From positions 1 through 23,259 of the forward strand of contig JAFAEX010000160.1 in NCBI GenBank assembly GCA_023423795.1: a stretch of 23,259 nucleotides of DNA. Reading direction: 5' to 3'. A program made the translations under genes and the position numbers. Shown piece by piece: positions 1-7,659 of this stretch. The notes beneath the pieces were generated by a model, which worked only from the letters and a program-made list of their open reading frames with translations, was not told where the DNA came from and made no database searches. The DNA is from Chloroflexota bacterium. GTDB lineage: Bacteria > Chloroflexota > Chloroflexia > Thermomicrobiales > UBA6265. Each line of letters starts with the position of its first letter. Within the stretch, counting starts at the first letter, position 1.

Positions 1-47
1 GGAGGGCACGGGTCCCTCCCCTACGAGAAACGGCATCGCGCCGCCGA
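1..47. other. Window edge downstream of fabD; possible start of next operon gene
   Basis: These 47 bases lie 3' of fabD on the minus strand. Read on that strand they contain a purine-rich ribosome-binding-like run (complement of 14-21) followed after a few bases by a GTG at 9-7. The next gene of the operon could start there and run off the window. In many bacteria that gene is fabG or acpP, but only three codons are visible, so identity cannot be judged. The same bases also form a 6-bp inverted repeat (1-6 with 14-19, 7-nt loop), which could instead be a weak hairpin. Confidence 0.25.
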
Positions 48-965
48 TCAGGCCGGGAACATGCTCTCCGCCGTCGTCACCTTCAGGTCGCGGTCGCAGC
101 GCGCCACCAGCCCGGCCAGCACCTTGCCCGGCCCGACCTCGTATGCCTCGCCGACCCCGGCCGCGCCGAGGGCGTCAACCACGTCCACCCAGCGGACGGA
201 GGCGCAAATCTGTTCCAGCAACTCCTGCCGCAGGTCGTCCGGGTGGGTGAGGAACCGGGCATCGACGTTGGCGACCAGCGGCACGCGGGCCGGCGCGATG
301 GCCGTCTGCTCCAGCAGCGGGCGCATGCCATCGACGACCGGGGCCATGAGCGACGAGTGAAACGCGGCGCTCACCGGCAGGAGGATCGCGCGCTTCGCCC
401 CGCGCTCCTTCGCCAGCGCCATCGCCCGCTCGACCGTTTCGCTCGTTCCGGAGACCGTCGTCTGGTCCGGCGCGTTGAAGTTGGCAACTTCTGCCCCGGC
501 GGCCTGCGCCACCTCCGCCACGGTTTCGGGAGCCATCCCGAGAATGGCGGTCATCGCCCCGGCCCCGTGATCCTGCATGAGTTCGCCGCGCCGCCGCACC
601 AGCCGGACCGCGTCGCGCGCTTCGAGCGAACCCGCGGCGACCAGCGCCGAGTACTCGCCAAGACTATGCCCAGCGACGAACGCCGGTTCCGGCAACAGGT
701 TCCTGGTGGAAAGCGCCCGCAACCACGCCACGCTGGTCGCGACGATGGCCGGCTGCTGGTTCGGCGTCTGGGCCAGCGCCTCGTCCGGCCCGTTGGCGAC
801 GAGGTCGGTCAGCGCGAACCCGGCCGCCTCGTCCGCTTCGCGAAACCATCCGGCGATGGCCGGATCGGCCGCGGCGAGGTTCTGCCCCATGCCGACCTTC
901 TGCGACCCCTGGCCGGGAAACAGCCATGCGACGGCCGTTCTCGGCGATGCGTCGGGCTCACCCAC
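48..965 (-). CDS. fabD: Malonyl-CoA:ACP transacylase
   Basis: FabD moves the malonyl group from malonyl-CoA to acyl carrier protein, supplying the extender unit for cytosolic type II fatty-acid synthesis. The protein shows the N-terminal LFPGQGSQ motif, the nucleophile motif GHSLGEYS (Ser about residue 101), the catalytic histidine in AFHSSL (about 203) and the C-terminal VGPGKVL motif. The 305-aa length is normal for the family. The reading frame stays open upstream to 1037, but that stretch lies inside fabH and has no family similarity. I place the start at GTG 965-963, which overlaps the fabH stop by 8 nt and has a GGGGAG sequence upstream, implying translational coupling to fabH. Confidence 0.96.
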   Translation of the reverse strand: MGEPDASPRTAVAWLFPGQGSQKVGMGQNLAAADPAIAGWFREADEAAGFALTDLVANGPDEALAQTPNQQPAIVATSVAWLRALSTRNLLPEPAFVAGHSLGEYSALVAAGSLEARDAVRLVRRRGELMQDHGAGAMTAILGMAPETVAEVAQAAGAEVANFNAPDQTTVSGTSETVERAMALAKERGAKRAILLPVSAAFHSSLMAPVVDGMRPLLEQTAIAPARVPLVANVDARFLTHPDDLRQELLEQICASVRWVDVVDALGAAGVGEAYEVGPGKVLAGLVARCDRDLKVTTAESMFPA

Positions 966-2025
966 GGACCGGCTCCCCGGCAACGACGAGCAGGTCGCGG
1001 CCGGCGGCGACCGGTGCGGCCGGGATCTCGCGGTCAACGCCGGCCACGCCCCAGCGGACCACGCCCGCCGCCCACGACAGCCCGGCGCCGAAGGCGACCA
1101 GCACCACGTTCGCGCCCTCGTGAAGCCGCCCGGCGGCTTCGGCTTCGGCCAGCGCCATCGGGACCGAGGCAGCCGACGTGTTGCCGTAGCGGTCGAGGTT
1201 GACCCAGACCTTTTCGCGCGGCAGGTCGAGCCGGCGAGCGGCGGCGTCGATGATCCGGGCGTTCGCCTGGTGCGGCACCAGCAAGTCGATGTCGTCGAAG
1301 GTCAGCCCGGCCTTGGCGACCGCCTCCACCGCCGAATCGCCCATCGCCCGCACGGCGAAGCGGAAGACCTCCTGCCCGTTCATCTGCAAGTACGGGCGCG
1401 CCTCCGGGAAGAGCGCCGCCGCCTCGGGCACGATCGCGCCCCAGCCCGGCGCGTAGAGGTGGTGGTTTCCGCTGCCTTCGGTGCCGAGCACGGTCGAGAG
1501 CAACCCGCGCGATTCGGTGGACGCTTCCAGCACGACAGCGCCCGCGCCGTCGCCGAACAGGATGCAGGTGGAGCGGTCGGAGTAGTCCACGAACCGGGTG
1601 AGCGTATCGGCGCCGATCACCAGCACCCGGTCGTGCAACCCGTTCTGGACGAACAGCGACCCGACCGACAAGGCGTAGACGAACCCCGAACAGGCCGCGC
1701 CGACGTCGAACGCCGCCGCGTTGCCGCCGAGTTCGCACTGCACCAGCGACGCCTCGGAGACCACAAAGCGGTCCGGCGTGCAGGTGGCGACGATGATGAG
1801 GTCGATGTCGTCCGGTCCGAGCCCGGCGCGGTCGAGCGCCTGCCGCGCGGCGGCGACCGAAAGGGACGTCGTGGAATCGTCCGGCCCGACGACGCGGCGT
1901 TCGCGGATGCCGGTGCGGGACACGATCCACTCATCGGTCGTGTCCACCATCCGCTCGAGGTCGGCGTTGGTCAGGACGCGGTCAGGGACCGCCATCCCCC
2001 ATCCGGTCATCGCGGCGTAGCGCAT
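958..2025 (-). CDS. fabH: Beta-ketoacyl-ACP synthase III
   Basis: FabH condenses a primer acyl-CoA with malonyl-ACP and so starts type II fatty-acid synthesis. The catalytic triad is visible: Cys112 in DVGAACSGF, His252 in VPHQANARI and Asn282 in GNTSAAS. The expected RTGI motif lies near residues 37-40. The start is ATG 2025-2023, preceded by GGGAGAAG at good spacing; the open frame further upstream looks non-coding. The product is 355 aa. It has about 30 residues beyond the usual GLSWAAG end, a proline/alanine/valine-rich tail of unknown role. A rho-independent terminator sits upstream after rpmF, so fabH-fabD may have their own promoter. plsX, which often lies between rpmF and fabH, is not present. 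Confidence 0.97.
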   Translation of the reverse strand: MRYAAMTGWGMAVPDRVLTNADLERMVDTTDEWIVSRTGIRERRVVGPDDSTTSLSVAAARQALDRAGLGPDDIDLIIVATCTPDRFVVSEASLVQCELGGNAAAFDVGAACSGFVYALSVGSLFVQNGLHDRVLVIGADTLTRFVDYSDRSTCILFGDGAGAVVLEASTESRGLLSTVLGTEGSGNHHLYAPGWGAIVPEAAALFPEARPYLQMNGQEVFRFAVRAMGDSAVEAVAKAGLTFDDIDLLVPHQANARIIDAAARRLDLPREKVWVNLDRYGNTSAASVPMALAEAEAAGRLHEGANVVLVAFGAGLSWAAGVVRWGVAGVDREIPAAPVAAGRDLLVVAGEPVRG

Positions 2026-2080
2026 GGTCTTCTCCCGGGCGGACCCGGCTGGCAGCGCCGTCGGTCGGCGCATTCGGAGC

Positions 2081-2110
2081 AGTTTGCCGCGCCGGTGGCC
2101 GCCCGTGCAA
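2081..2110 (-). promoter_or_regulatory. Candidate fabH-fabD promoter
   Basis: On the minus strand TTGCAC (2110-2105) is separated by 18 nt from CAAACT (2086-2081). The -10 box matches consensus only weakly. It is proposed because the rpmF terminator lies just upstream and would otherwise isolate fabH-fabD from the DUF177 promoter. It would give a leader of about 50 nt. Confidence 0.3.
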
Positions 2111-2143
2111 TGGGCGGAGCGGGCCAAAACCCGGCGGGCACGC

Positions 2144-2174
2144 AAAACGGGGACAGGCGCGCGGCCTGTCCCCG
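2144..2174 (-). terminator. Rho-independent terminator after rpmF
   Basis: A perfect 10-bp stem (2148-2157 with 2165-2174, 7-nt loop) is followed on the minus strand by TTTT. It lies 30 nt past the rpmF stop, so it should end or attenuate the DUF177-rpmF transcript before fabH. Confidence 0.7.
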
Positions 2175-2203
2175 GCAGGGAGCGAGCGCGCTCGCAAGCG
2201 CCC

Positions 2204-2401
2204 TTACTCGGCCCGGCGGCGCTGCTCGATGGTGATGACCTGGCGGCCGCGGTAGACGCCGCAGGACGGGCAGACGTGGTGCGCCCGCTTCTTCTCGCCG
2301 CAGTTCTTGCACGGCACCAGGTTCAGCGCCGGGATGAAGTGGTAGCGACGGCGGTTGCCCTGCCGGCGCCGGCTGATCCGCTGCTTGGGAAGCGCGCCCA
2401 T
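2204..2401 (-). CDS. rpmF: 50S ribosomal protein L32
   Basis: L32 is a small basic protein of the large ribosomal subunit. The sequence starts MGALPKQRISRRRQGNRR, matching the family's basic N-terminus, and has two zinc-ribbon pairs, CKNCG and CPSCG, so this is the zinc-binding form. It is 65 aa, within the family's usual range. The ATG at 2401-2399 is chosen over an upstream in-frame start because a strong GGGGAGG ribosome-binding site lies 7 nt before it. It sits 72 nt downstream of DUF177, its usual partner, and is followed by a terminator hairpin. Confidence 0.97.
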   Translation of the reverse strand: MGALPKQRISRRRQGNRRRYHFIPALNLVPCKNCGEKKRAHHVCPSCGVYRGRQVITIEQRRRAE

Positions 2402-2473
2402 CGTGAATCCTCCCCGGGAGTCCGGCCGCGCCGCTCCCAATCGTTCGCCCGTTCGTCGGCGGGGCTCGCAGCC

Positions 2474-3061
2474 CTACCGGTCGTCGTCGTTCTCGTCGTC
2501 CAGCAAGCCGGCGAGCGCGGCGAAGCGCCCATCGACGGCGGGTTCGGCCTCAGGCGCGACCGCGTCGTCCAACTGGACGTCCGCTCCCAGCACAGCCGGC
2601 CCGGGGCATTCGTCCCCACAGTCCGGCCGCATCGGCAGCGCCACCAGGATCTCCTGGCGCAGCGCCTCGGCGAGGTCCAGCTCGTGGTTCTCGTCGATCA
2701 GCGACGTGTCGGCATCCTCGTCCTCCGCTGGCGGCAGTTCGACGCCGGACCGGAGATCGACCGATTGCCGGTACTCCTCGCTGAACGAGGCCGAGAACGC
2801 CTGGTCGTACTGCCGGAGGCAGCGGGAACACTCCATCGCCACCGCCCCGGTCACCTCGACGGCGGCCATCACCGCGTCGCGCAGCCGGGTCAGCCGCACC
2901 TCGCCGGCAACGCCCTCGGCCACCAGCCCCTCGTCGAGCGGGAAGCGGTCGAGCGCGAGCGCGTAGCGACGGCGGTCCCCGAAATTGCCTTTGAGCAATC
3001 CGGCGACGTTGATCGCGGTGTCGTTGCGGAGGTCCATCACCCGACCGCGATCGGAGTCCAT
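2474..3061 (-). CDS. yceD: DUF177 (YceD) family protein, 23S rRNA accumulation factor
   Basis: DUF177/YceD proteins are encoded next to rpmF in most bacteria and are linked to 23S rRNA accumulation in E. coli and plants; the biochemical role is not settled. The 195-aa protein carries the family's CxxC pair (MECSRCLR) and a second cysteine pair further on (RPDCGDECPG), a likely metal site. It then has an acidic C-terminal tail ending in DDENDDDR. The start at ATG 3061-3059 has a GGAAAG ribosome-binding site; ATG 3037 in frame is a less likely alternative. The apparent TTG start at 3154 is excluded because it overlaps the -35 box of the promoter at 3125-3154. Confidence 0.88.
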   Translation of the reverse strand: MDSDRGRVMDLRNDTAINVAGLLKGNFGDRRRYALALDRFPLDEGLVAEGVAGEVRLTRLRDAVMAAVEVTGAVAMECSRCLRQYDQAFSASFSEEYRQSVDLRSGVELPPAEDEDADTSLIDENHELDLAEALRQEILVALPMRPDCGDECPGPAVLGADVQLDDAVAPEAEPAVDGRFAALAGLLDDENDDDR

Positions 3062-3124
3062 CGTCGCTTTCCGGCCCCAGCCCATGCCAAACCGAAGCGC
3101 CGGCCAAACCGGCGCAACCCGCAT

Positions 3125-3154
3125 AGTGTAGGGAGGATCGGCCGCTTGCGTCAA
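3125..3154 (-). promoter_or_regulatory. Sigma70-type promoter of DUF177-rpmF
   Basis: Minus-strand TTGACG (3154-3149), an 18-nt spacer and TACACT (3130-3125) form a good sigma70-type promoter. Transcription would start near 3118, giving a leader of about 57 nt before ATG 3061. It settles the DUF177 start. Confidence 0.7.
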
Positions 3155-3175
3155 CCGCGAGGCGACGGCGGGGAT

Positions 3176-3215
3176 GATGGCGTAGCCCGGGGTTGAAACC
3201 CCGGGCTACGCCATC
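3176..3215. repeat. 17-bp perfect palindromic hairpin
   Basis: Positions 3176-3192 pair perfectly with 3199-3215 around the 6-nt loop TTGAAA. The stem contains the core GTAGCCCGGGG. It lies between the 3' end of the coiled-coil gene and the DUF177 promoter, so it may act as a terminator or an RNA stabiliser. There is no T-run, and it appears once in this window. Similar core sequences occur as dispersed repeats in other genomes, as far as I recall; this needs a genome search. Confidence 0.75.
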
Positions 3216-3382
3216 GAAGGCCCTCCGGGGCTGGGAACGGGCGGCAGCCGCATCACATGGGCCGTCGCCATCATCCGCGGGCGGGCGCGGCCAGCGACGG
3301 AGCCAGGAGTACCAGCCAGTCCCAGCCGGTTCGTCGTCGCCAGCGATCGTCCGAACGGACGGAGCGCCCGCGACGGCATCGT

Positions 3383-3931
3383 CTATCCGCCAATGTGGCG
3401 CTTGGCCGACTCCATCTCGGCGGTCGTTTCGCGCACCGCTTCCATAATGATCTGCAAGCCCTGCTGCACCGCGTCTTCCACCCGCGTGAACTGCTGCAGC
3501 GCGTACTGGTCGATCTGGCCGAGCGAGCGGCGGTGCTCCTGCTCGACCTGGCGCAGCAACTCCTCGCCGCGCTGCCGGGCCTCGTTCAGCACGCCCTGCT
3601 GGGAAACGATGTACTCCGCTTGCTGCCGCGCGACTTCGAGGATCTTGGCCGCCTCGGCCTGCGCGCCGGCGATGACCGCCTCGCGCTCCCGGATGATGCG
3701 CTGCGCCTGCCGCACGTCGTTGGGCACCGTAGCGCGGAGCTGATCGACGATGGCGAGGAATTCCTCCTCTTCCACCATCACCCGGGTGCTGAACGGGACG
3801 CGTTTGCCCAGCCCGATCAACTCTTCCAGCCGATCGACGAGGTAGAGGATGTCGGCCGCGCCGTCGGCCTGGACCTCGTCCTGCTCCTCGCGCAGGTCGG
3901 GCGGGCCGGCAGCGGTGGATGCGTCGCGCAT
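3383..3931 (-). CDS. Coiled-coil protein, DivIVA / ATP-synthase-b-like
   Basis: This 182-aa soluble protein has no membrane segment. A mixed N-terminal region (1-45) is followed by a long charged helical stretch (about 50-175) rich in Glu, Gln, Arg and Ala with heptad-like spacing, typical of coiled coils. Database tools often label such proteins 'ATP synthase B/B' subunit' or DivIVA-like, but the membrane anchor of subunit b is absent and no DivIVA N-terminal motif is clear. Its place directly after rsmD-coaD (9-nt gap to the coaD stop) is characteristic of Chloroflexota. Start ATG 3931 has GGGGAG upstream. A scaffold or cell-division role is possible but unproven. Confidence 0.8.
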   Translation of the reverse strand: MRDASTAAGPPDLREEQDEVQADGAADILYLVDRLEELIGLGKRVPFSTRVMVEEEEFLAIVDQLRATVPNDVRQAQRIIREREAVIAGAQAEAAKILEVARQQAEYIVSQQGVLNEARQRGEELLRQVEQEHRRSLGQIDQYALQQFTRVEDAVQQGLQIIMEAVRETTAEMESAKRHIGG

Positions 3932-3940
3932 GGCTCTCCC

Positions 3941-4441
3941 CTACCCGCGTGCGGCGGCGTAGCGCGCCAGCAACGCCTCGCGCACGTGCGGCGGCACCAG
4001 CCCATCGACATCGCCGCCGAGCGCGGCCACCTCCCGGATCATGCTGGAGCTGATGAACGAGTGGCGCGACGACGTCATCAGGCAGACCACCTCGATCTCC
4101 GGCGCCAGGTGGGCGTTCATGTGGGCGAGCTTGAACTCATATTCGAAATCGGAAACGGCCCGCAACCCACGAACGATGACCGAGGCGCCTAATGAGCGCG
4201 CGTACTCTACGGTCAGCCCGGAAAAACTGTCAACGCGGATGCGGCCCTCGACCTCGTGCCCGGCGAAGGCTTCGCGCGCGAGGGCGATGCGTTCGGGAGT
4301 GGCGAACAGCGCGCCGGGTTTCTCACTTCCCTCGTAGACGGCCACGACCACCTCGTCGAACAGGTGCGCGGCCCGCCGCGCCACGTCGATGTGCCCGAAG
4401 GTGATCGGGTCGAAGCTCCCCGGATAGATCGCTCGCCGCAT
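3941..4441 (-). CDS. coaD: Phosphopantetheine adenylyltransferase
   Basis: CoaD joins 4'-phosphopantetheine and ATP to give dephospho-CoA, the penultimate step of CoA synthesis in the cytosol. The 166-aa protein has the nucleotidyltransferase motif PGSFDPITFGH (residues 7-17, TxGH-type), the substrate-binding RGLR (91-94) and the ISSSMIRE motif (130-137). ATG 4441-4439 begins exactly where family members begin. Its first 119 nt overlap the 3' part of the rsmD frame. A weak GGGGGA sequence lies upstream, and coupling to rsmD translation is likely. CoA supply is functionally close to the nearby fab genes but belongs to a separate transcript. Confidence 0.96.
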   Translation of the reverse strand: MRRAIYPGSFDPITFGHIDVARRAAHLFDEVVVAVYEGSEKPGALFATPERIALAREAFAGHEVEGRIRVDSFSGLTVEYARSLGASVIVRGLRAVSDFEYEFKLAHMNAHLAPEIEVVCLMTSSRHSFISSSMIREVAALGGDVDGLVPPHVREALLARYAAARG

Positions 4442-5060
4442 CCCCGCTTGCGTCCCCCGCCCCGGCGTCCCCAGGCATCGGGTCGTCGGCGACCTCGTCA
4501 ACGACCTCGTAAATCGAAAAACAGGAGTCCCCGTGGCAGCGTTCGCGCAACCGGGCGAGGCGGCCGGTGCGTTCCGGTAGCGCCACCCGCGGCGAATGGC
4601 CGATCGCGACGACCGCGCCGGATTGTACCAGCGGGGACATTCCCACCCGCCGCAGCGTCGGCACGATCGCCGGGTCGGCGTACGGCGGGTCCATGATCAC
4701 CATGTCGAACGGGCCGCCCGGCGAACCGCTGCGTTCGGCGGCCTGCACGAACGACATGACCGGCAGTTGGTGGACCGCGGCCCGGTCGGCGAACTTCGTG
4801 TGGGCGAGGTTGGCGCGCACCACCGCCGCTGCCGCCGCGTGCTGCTCCACGAACTCGGCGTGCTCCGCCCCGCGCGACAGCGCCTCGATGCCGATCGAGC
4901 CGGTGCCGGCGTAGAGGTCCAGCACCCGGTCCGGCTCCACCCCGAGCGAGGCGAGCATCGAAAAGAGCGCGCCCTTGATCTTGTCGGCCATCGGCCGCGT
5001 GAACGGCCCGGCCGGTCCCTTGAGGTGGAATCCCTTCGCCTCGCCGGCGATGACGCGCAT
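4323..5060 (-). CDS. rsmD: 16S rRNA (guanine966-N2)-methyltransferase
   Basis: RsmD methylates G966 of 16S rRNA using S-adenosylmethionine. Residues 1-24 contain the family start MRVIAGEAKG and TRPMADKIKGALFSML. The SAM-binding motif DLYAGTGSIGIEAL is at 48-61 and the catalytic DPPY at 124-127. ATG 5060-5058 has a textbook GGAGG site 4 nt upstream. Similarity should end near FSIYEVV (about 187). The remaining 58 residues are low-complexity (Asp/Ala/Gly, then Arg-rich), and the last 39 or so overlap coaD in another frame. Either the tail is an innocuous read-through extension or a frameshift removed the normal stop. Confidence 0.93.
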   Translation of the reverse strand: MRVIAGEAKGFHLKGPAGPFTRPMADKIKGALFSMLASLGVEPDRVLDLYAGTGSIGIEALSRGAEHAEFVEQHAAAAAVVRANLAHTKFADRAAVHQLPVMSFVQAAERSGSPGGPFDMVIMDPPYADPAIVPTLRRVGMSPLVQSGAVVAIGHSPRVALPERTGRLARLRERCHGDSCFSIYEVVDEVADDPMPGDAGAGDASGDAASDLSGELRPDHLRAHRRGAAGRAPVRRGGRGRLRGK

Positions 5061-5215
5061 GGAACCTCCACGATTCTTCGGCCGGCAACGAGCACCGCGC
5101 ACCCTCGGCACGTCGGCCGTGCCAAGAGGGGACGATAGCCGATTTCGCCGCCGGTGGGCTGTCCACGGTCAGCGGCGCCCAATCGGGCCTGGGCAAGCGC
5201 GGGCCGGCAAGGGCG

Positions 5216-5253
5216 TTGACCCGTATGAGAAAGTACGCATCATCTTGTGATGC
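5216..5253 (+). promoter_or_regulatory. Candidate promoter and operator of the LuxR-type regulator
   Basis: TTGACC (5216-5221) is followed after 16 nt by CATCAT (5238-5243), a moderate sigma70-type pair that gives a leader of about 28 nt. A perfect 6-bp inverted repeat, GCATCA/TGATGC (5237-5242 and 5248-5253), overlaps the -10 box and could be an operator. Autoregulation is a guess. Confidence 0.4.
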
Positions 5254-5277
5254 TCTTTCGTCGTCCGGACGTTGCCC

Positions 5278-7620
5278 ATGGCCGCGCTCGTCATCGAAGG
5301 GGTTCCTGCCGAGCCACTCCCGGACCCGGTCGGACCGCTGGTTGGACGGGAGCAGGAAGTCGCCGAGGTGGTCGTGTTGCTGCGGGCGGCGGGTTGCCGC
5401 CGGCTGACCCTGATCGGGTCCGGCGGCGTCGGCAAGACCCGCGTCGCCATCCGGGTCGCGGCCGAACTGGTCCCGCACGTCGCGGGCGGCGTAGGGTTCG
5501 TCGGCTTGTCGTCGGCGCCAGGCCCGGCGTACGTGCTCCCGTCCATCGCGACGGCCATCGGCGTGCACGCGAGCCGCGACACGGACGTTCAGCGAGGAAT
5601 CGCCGCCGCGCTTGGCGCGCGCGACGTGCTGCTGGTCCTCGACAACCTCGAGCACGTCCTCGACGCCATGCCCGCCGTCGCAGCGCTCCTGGCCGGCTGC
5701 CCGGGACTGCGGGTGCTCGCGACGTCGCGGGAACCGTTGCGCCTTTCGGCCGAACAGGTGTACCCGATCGGGCCACTGCCGCTTCCCGAGCCGAGCCTCG
5801 ATCGCGCCGGCAACGGGTTGGCCGCGAACCCCGCCGTAGACCTCTTCGTCCAACGCGCCCGCGCCGCCGATCCGGCCTTCCCGCTGAACGCGGCCAACAC
5901 CGGTGCCGTCCTGGACATCGTTCGGCGCCTCGACGGCCTCCCATTGGCCATCGAACTCGCGGCAGCGCGGGTCCGCGCCCTTCCGCCCGAGACGCTGCTG
6001 GCGAAGCTCGACCCCGCGCTGCCGTTGCTGACCCGCGGCCACCGCGACGGGCCGGCTCGCCATCGCACCATCCGCGAGGCGATCGCCTGGAGCTACGACC
6101 TGTTGCCACCGAACGAACGATACGTATTGTGCTCCCTCGGCGTGTTTACCGGCGGATTCCCGCTCGATGCCGCCGAGGCGGTCGCGTCGGCCCCGGGCGC
6201 TTTGGCGGGAAACGTGGTGGACGGCGTGGCGGCGCTGATCGACAAGAGCCTGCTGCATCGGAGCATCGGTTCCGACGGCGCGCCGCGGTTCGGGATGCTG
6301 GAGACGGTTCGCGAGTTCGCGCTCGAAGAACTCGCGGCGAGCGGCTTGGAGGACGAGGTCAGGGGCCGGCACGCGGACTGGTGCCGACGGCTGGCGGAGT
6401 GGGGCGCGGCGGCCGCCTGGGCGCCCGGGGGAACTGAGCGACTTCGGAGGCTCGGCGCAGAACGCGGCAACGTAAGCGCCGCGCTGGCGTGGTCGTTCGA
6501 TAGCGGCAGCACCGAAACGGGCGAAGCGCTGGCCATCGCGATGGCCGATCTCTGGTACCTGGACGGCGCGATCCGGGAAGGTCGCGGCTGGCTGGAGCGG
6601 GTGCTGGCGCGCCGCCCTCCCGGCTCCTCGGCGGATTTGCGGGCCCGAGCGCTTCACGCCGCCGGCAAGATCGCGCTCTGCGAACAAGATCTGTCGCTGG
6701 CCGGGGCGCTATTTTCCGAGAGCCTTGCCCTGCACCGGCAAACCGGGAACGTCCGGGGCGAGATCGAGGCCACGTTCTACGTCGCCCTGTCGCGGCAGGT
6801 CAGCGACGCCCGCGGCGACGCCGCGGGCGCGAAGCGCCTGTTCTCGCGCGTCTGGGAACTCGGCCGCGCGATGGGCCACCCGCTGGCGCCGTACGCCCTG
6901 CTGCACCTCGGCCTGGTCGCGCACAAACAGGGGGATGAGGCACACGCGGCCGCAGCCATGCAGCAAGCGCACGCGGCCTTCGCCACCAGCGGCGACGACG
7001 CCGGCCTCGCCATCGCACGCCATCTCCTGGCGTTGCTCGCCCACGACCGGGGAGACGCGCAGCGCGCCTTTGCGCTGGCGGTTTCGGCGCTTCGACTGTT
7101 CCGCAACGCCGGCGCCCAACCCGGGACGCTCGATGCCGCGATGCTCGCCGGCAGCGCCGCGGCGGCCCTCGGGTATGCCGATGCCGCCGGACGGCTCCTT
7201 GGCGCGGTCGATCGACGCGGCGAAGAACTGGGCATCGTGCCCGATCCGGACTTCCGCGAGCGCCGGGGACGCGGGCTCGCGGCGCTCGAAGCCAAGGTTG
7301 GACGCTCCCGCGCGACAACCCTGCTCGCCGAAGGCCGCGCACGTTCATTCGATCAGGCGATCGACGATCTGCTGGCGGCGGTCGCTTGCCCGGCGACCGA
7401 TTCCGCGGAGCCCGACCGGGTGGGCATCGCCGGTCTCACGAGCCGCGAACGCGAGGTGCTGGCGCACATCGCGGCGGGCCTGACCAATGCCGACATCGCG
7501 CGGAGCCTGTCCATTTCCCCGCGCACCGCGACCACGCATGCCTCCCACATCCTCGGAAAACTCGGGCTACGCTCCCGCCCGGAATTGATCGCCTTCGCCC
7601 ATCGCGAGGGTCTTGCCTGA
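5278..7620 (+). CDS. STAND ATPase with C-terminal LuxR-type DNA-binding domain
   Basis: This 780-aa protein belongs to the large regulators with an NTPase switch, a helical repeat sensor and a LuxR-type winged output. After a short N-terminus comes LVGREQEV, then a Walker A GSGGVGKT (47-54), a Walker B-like LLVLDNLEHV (about 120-130) and the ATSREPLRLSAEQ sensor motif. The middle (about 370-690) is alpha-helical and TPR-like. The last about 66 residues form a LuxR/GerE helix-turn-helix (LTSREREVLAHIAAGLTNAD onwards). ATG 5278 is preferred over TTG 5272; the ribosome-binding site is poor. Its ligand and targets are unknown. The downstream cupin-like gene is the obvious candidate target, and such pairs are common in Thermomicrobia. 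Confidence 0.92.
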   Translation: MAALVIEGVPAEPLPDPVGPLVGREQEVAEVVVLLRAAGCRRLTLIGSGGVGKTRVAIRVAAELVPHVAGGVGFVGLSSAPGPAYVLPSIATAIGVHASRDTDVQRGIAAALGARDVLLVLDNLEHVLDAMPAVAALLAGCPGLRVLATSREPLRLSAEQVYPIGPLPLPEPSLDRAGNGLAANPAVDLFVQRARAADPAFPLNAANTGAVLDIVRRLDGLPLAIELAAARVRALPPETLLAKLDPALPLLTRGHRDGPARHRTIREAIAWSYDLLPPNERYVLCSLGVFTGGFPLDAAEAVASAPGALAGNVVDGVAALIDKSLLHRSIGSDGAPRFGMLETVREFALEELAASGLEDEVRGRHADWCRRLAEWGAAAAWAPGGTERLRRLGAERGNVSAALAWSFDSGSTETGEALAIAMADLWYLDGAIREGRGWLERVLARRPPGSSADLRARALHAAGKIALCEQDLSLAGALFSESLALHRQTGNVRGEIEATFYVALSRQVSDARGDAAGAKRLFSRVWELGRAMGHPLAPYALLHLGLVAHKQGDEAHAAAAMQQAHAAFATSGDDAGLAIARHLLALLAHDRGDAQRAFALAVSALRLFRNAGAQPGTLDAAMLAGSAAAALGYADAAGRLLGAVDRRGEELGIVPDPDFRERRGRGLAALEAKVGRSRATTLLAEGRARSFDQAIDDLLAAVACPATDSAEPDRVGIAGLTSREREVLAHIAAGLTNADIARSLSISPRTATTHASHILGKLGLRSRPELIAFAHREGLA

Positions 7621-7659
7621 CGTCCACGGCGCCCGGGTGCTGGCCGAAAAGCCCGGGGG

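Larger units (their letters stand above)
3062..3382. other. Intergenic region between the coiled-coil gene and DUF177
   Basis: This 321-bp stretch holds the DUF177 promoter (3125-3154), the long hairpin at 3176-3215, and a small stem with a GAAC-type loop near 3348-3361 that could help end the rsmD-coaD transcript. Open frames on the plus strand here have no recognisable product. I see no RNA gene. Confidence 0.6.

Noticed and set aside
577..2235. Long plus-strand open frame opposite fabD/fabH
   Set aside because: Antisense shadow caused by high GC; no recognisable motif, while the minus strand encodes clear FabD and FabH.
4498..6687. 729-aa minus-strand open frame opposite the LuxR-type regulator and within rsmD
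   Set aside because: Arg/Gly/Pro-rich composition without domains; it runs through the rsmD region in the wrong frame and through the LuxR gene antisense.
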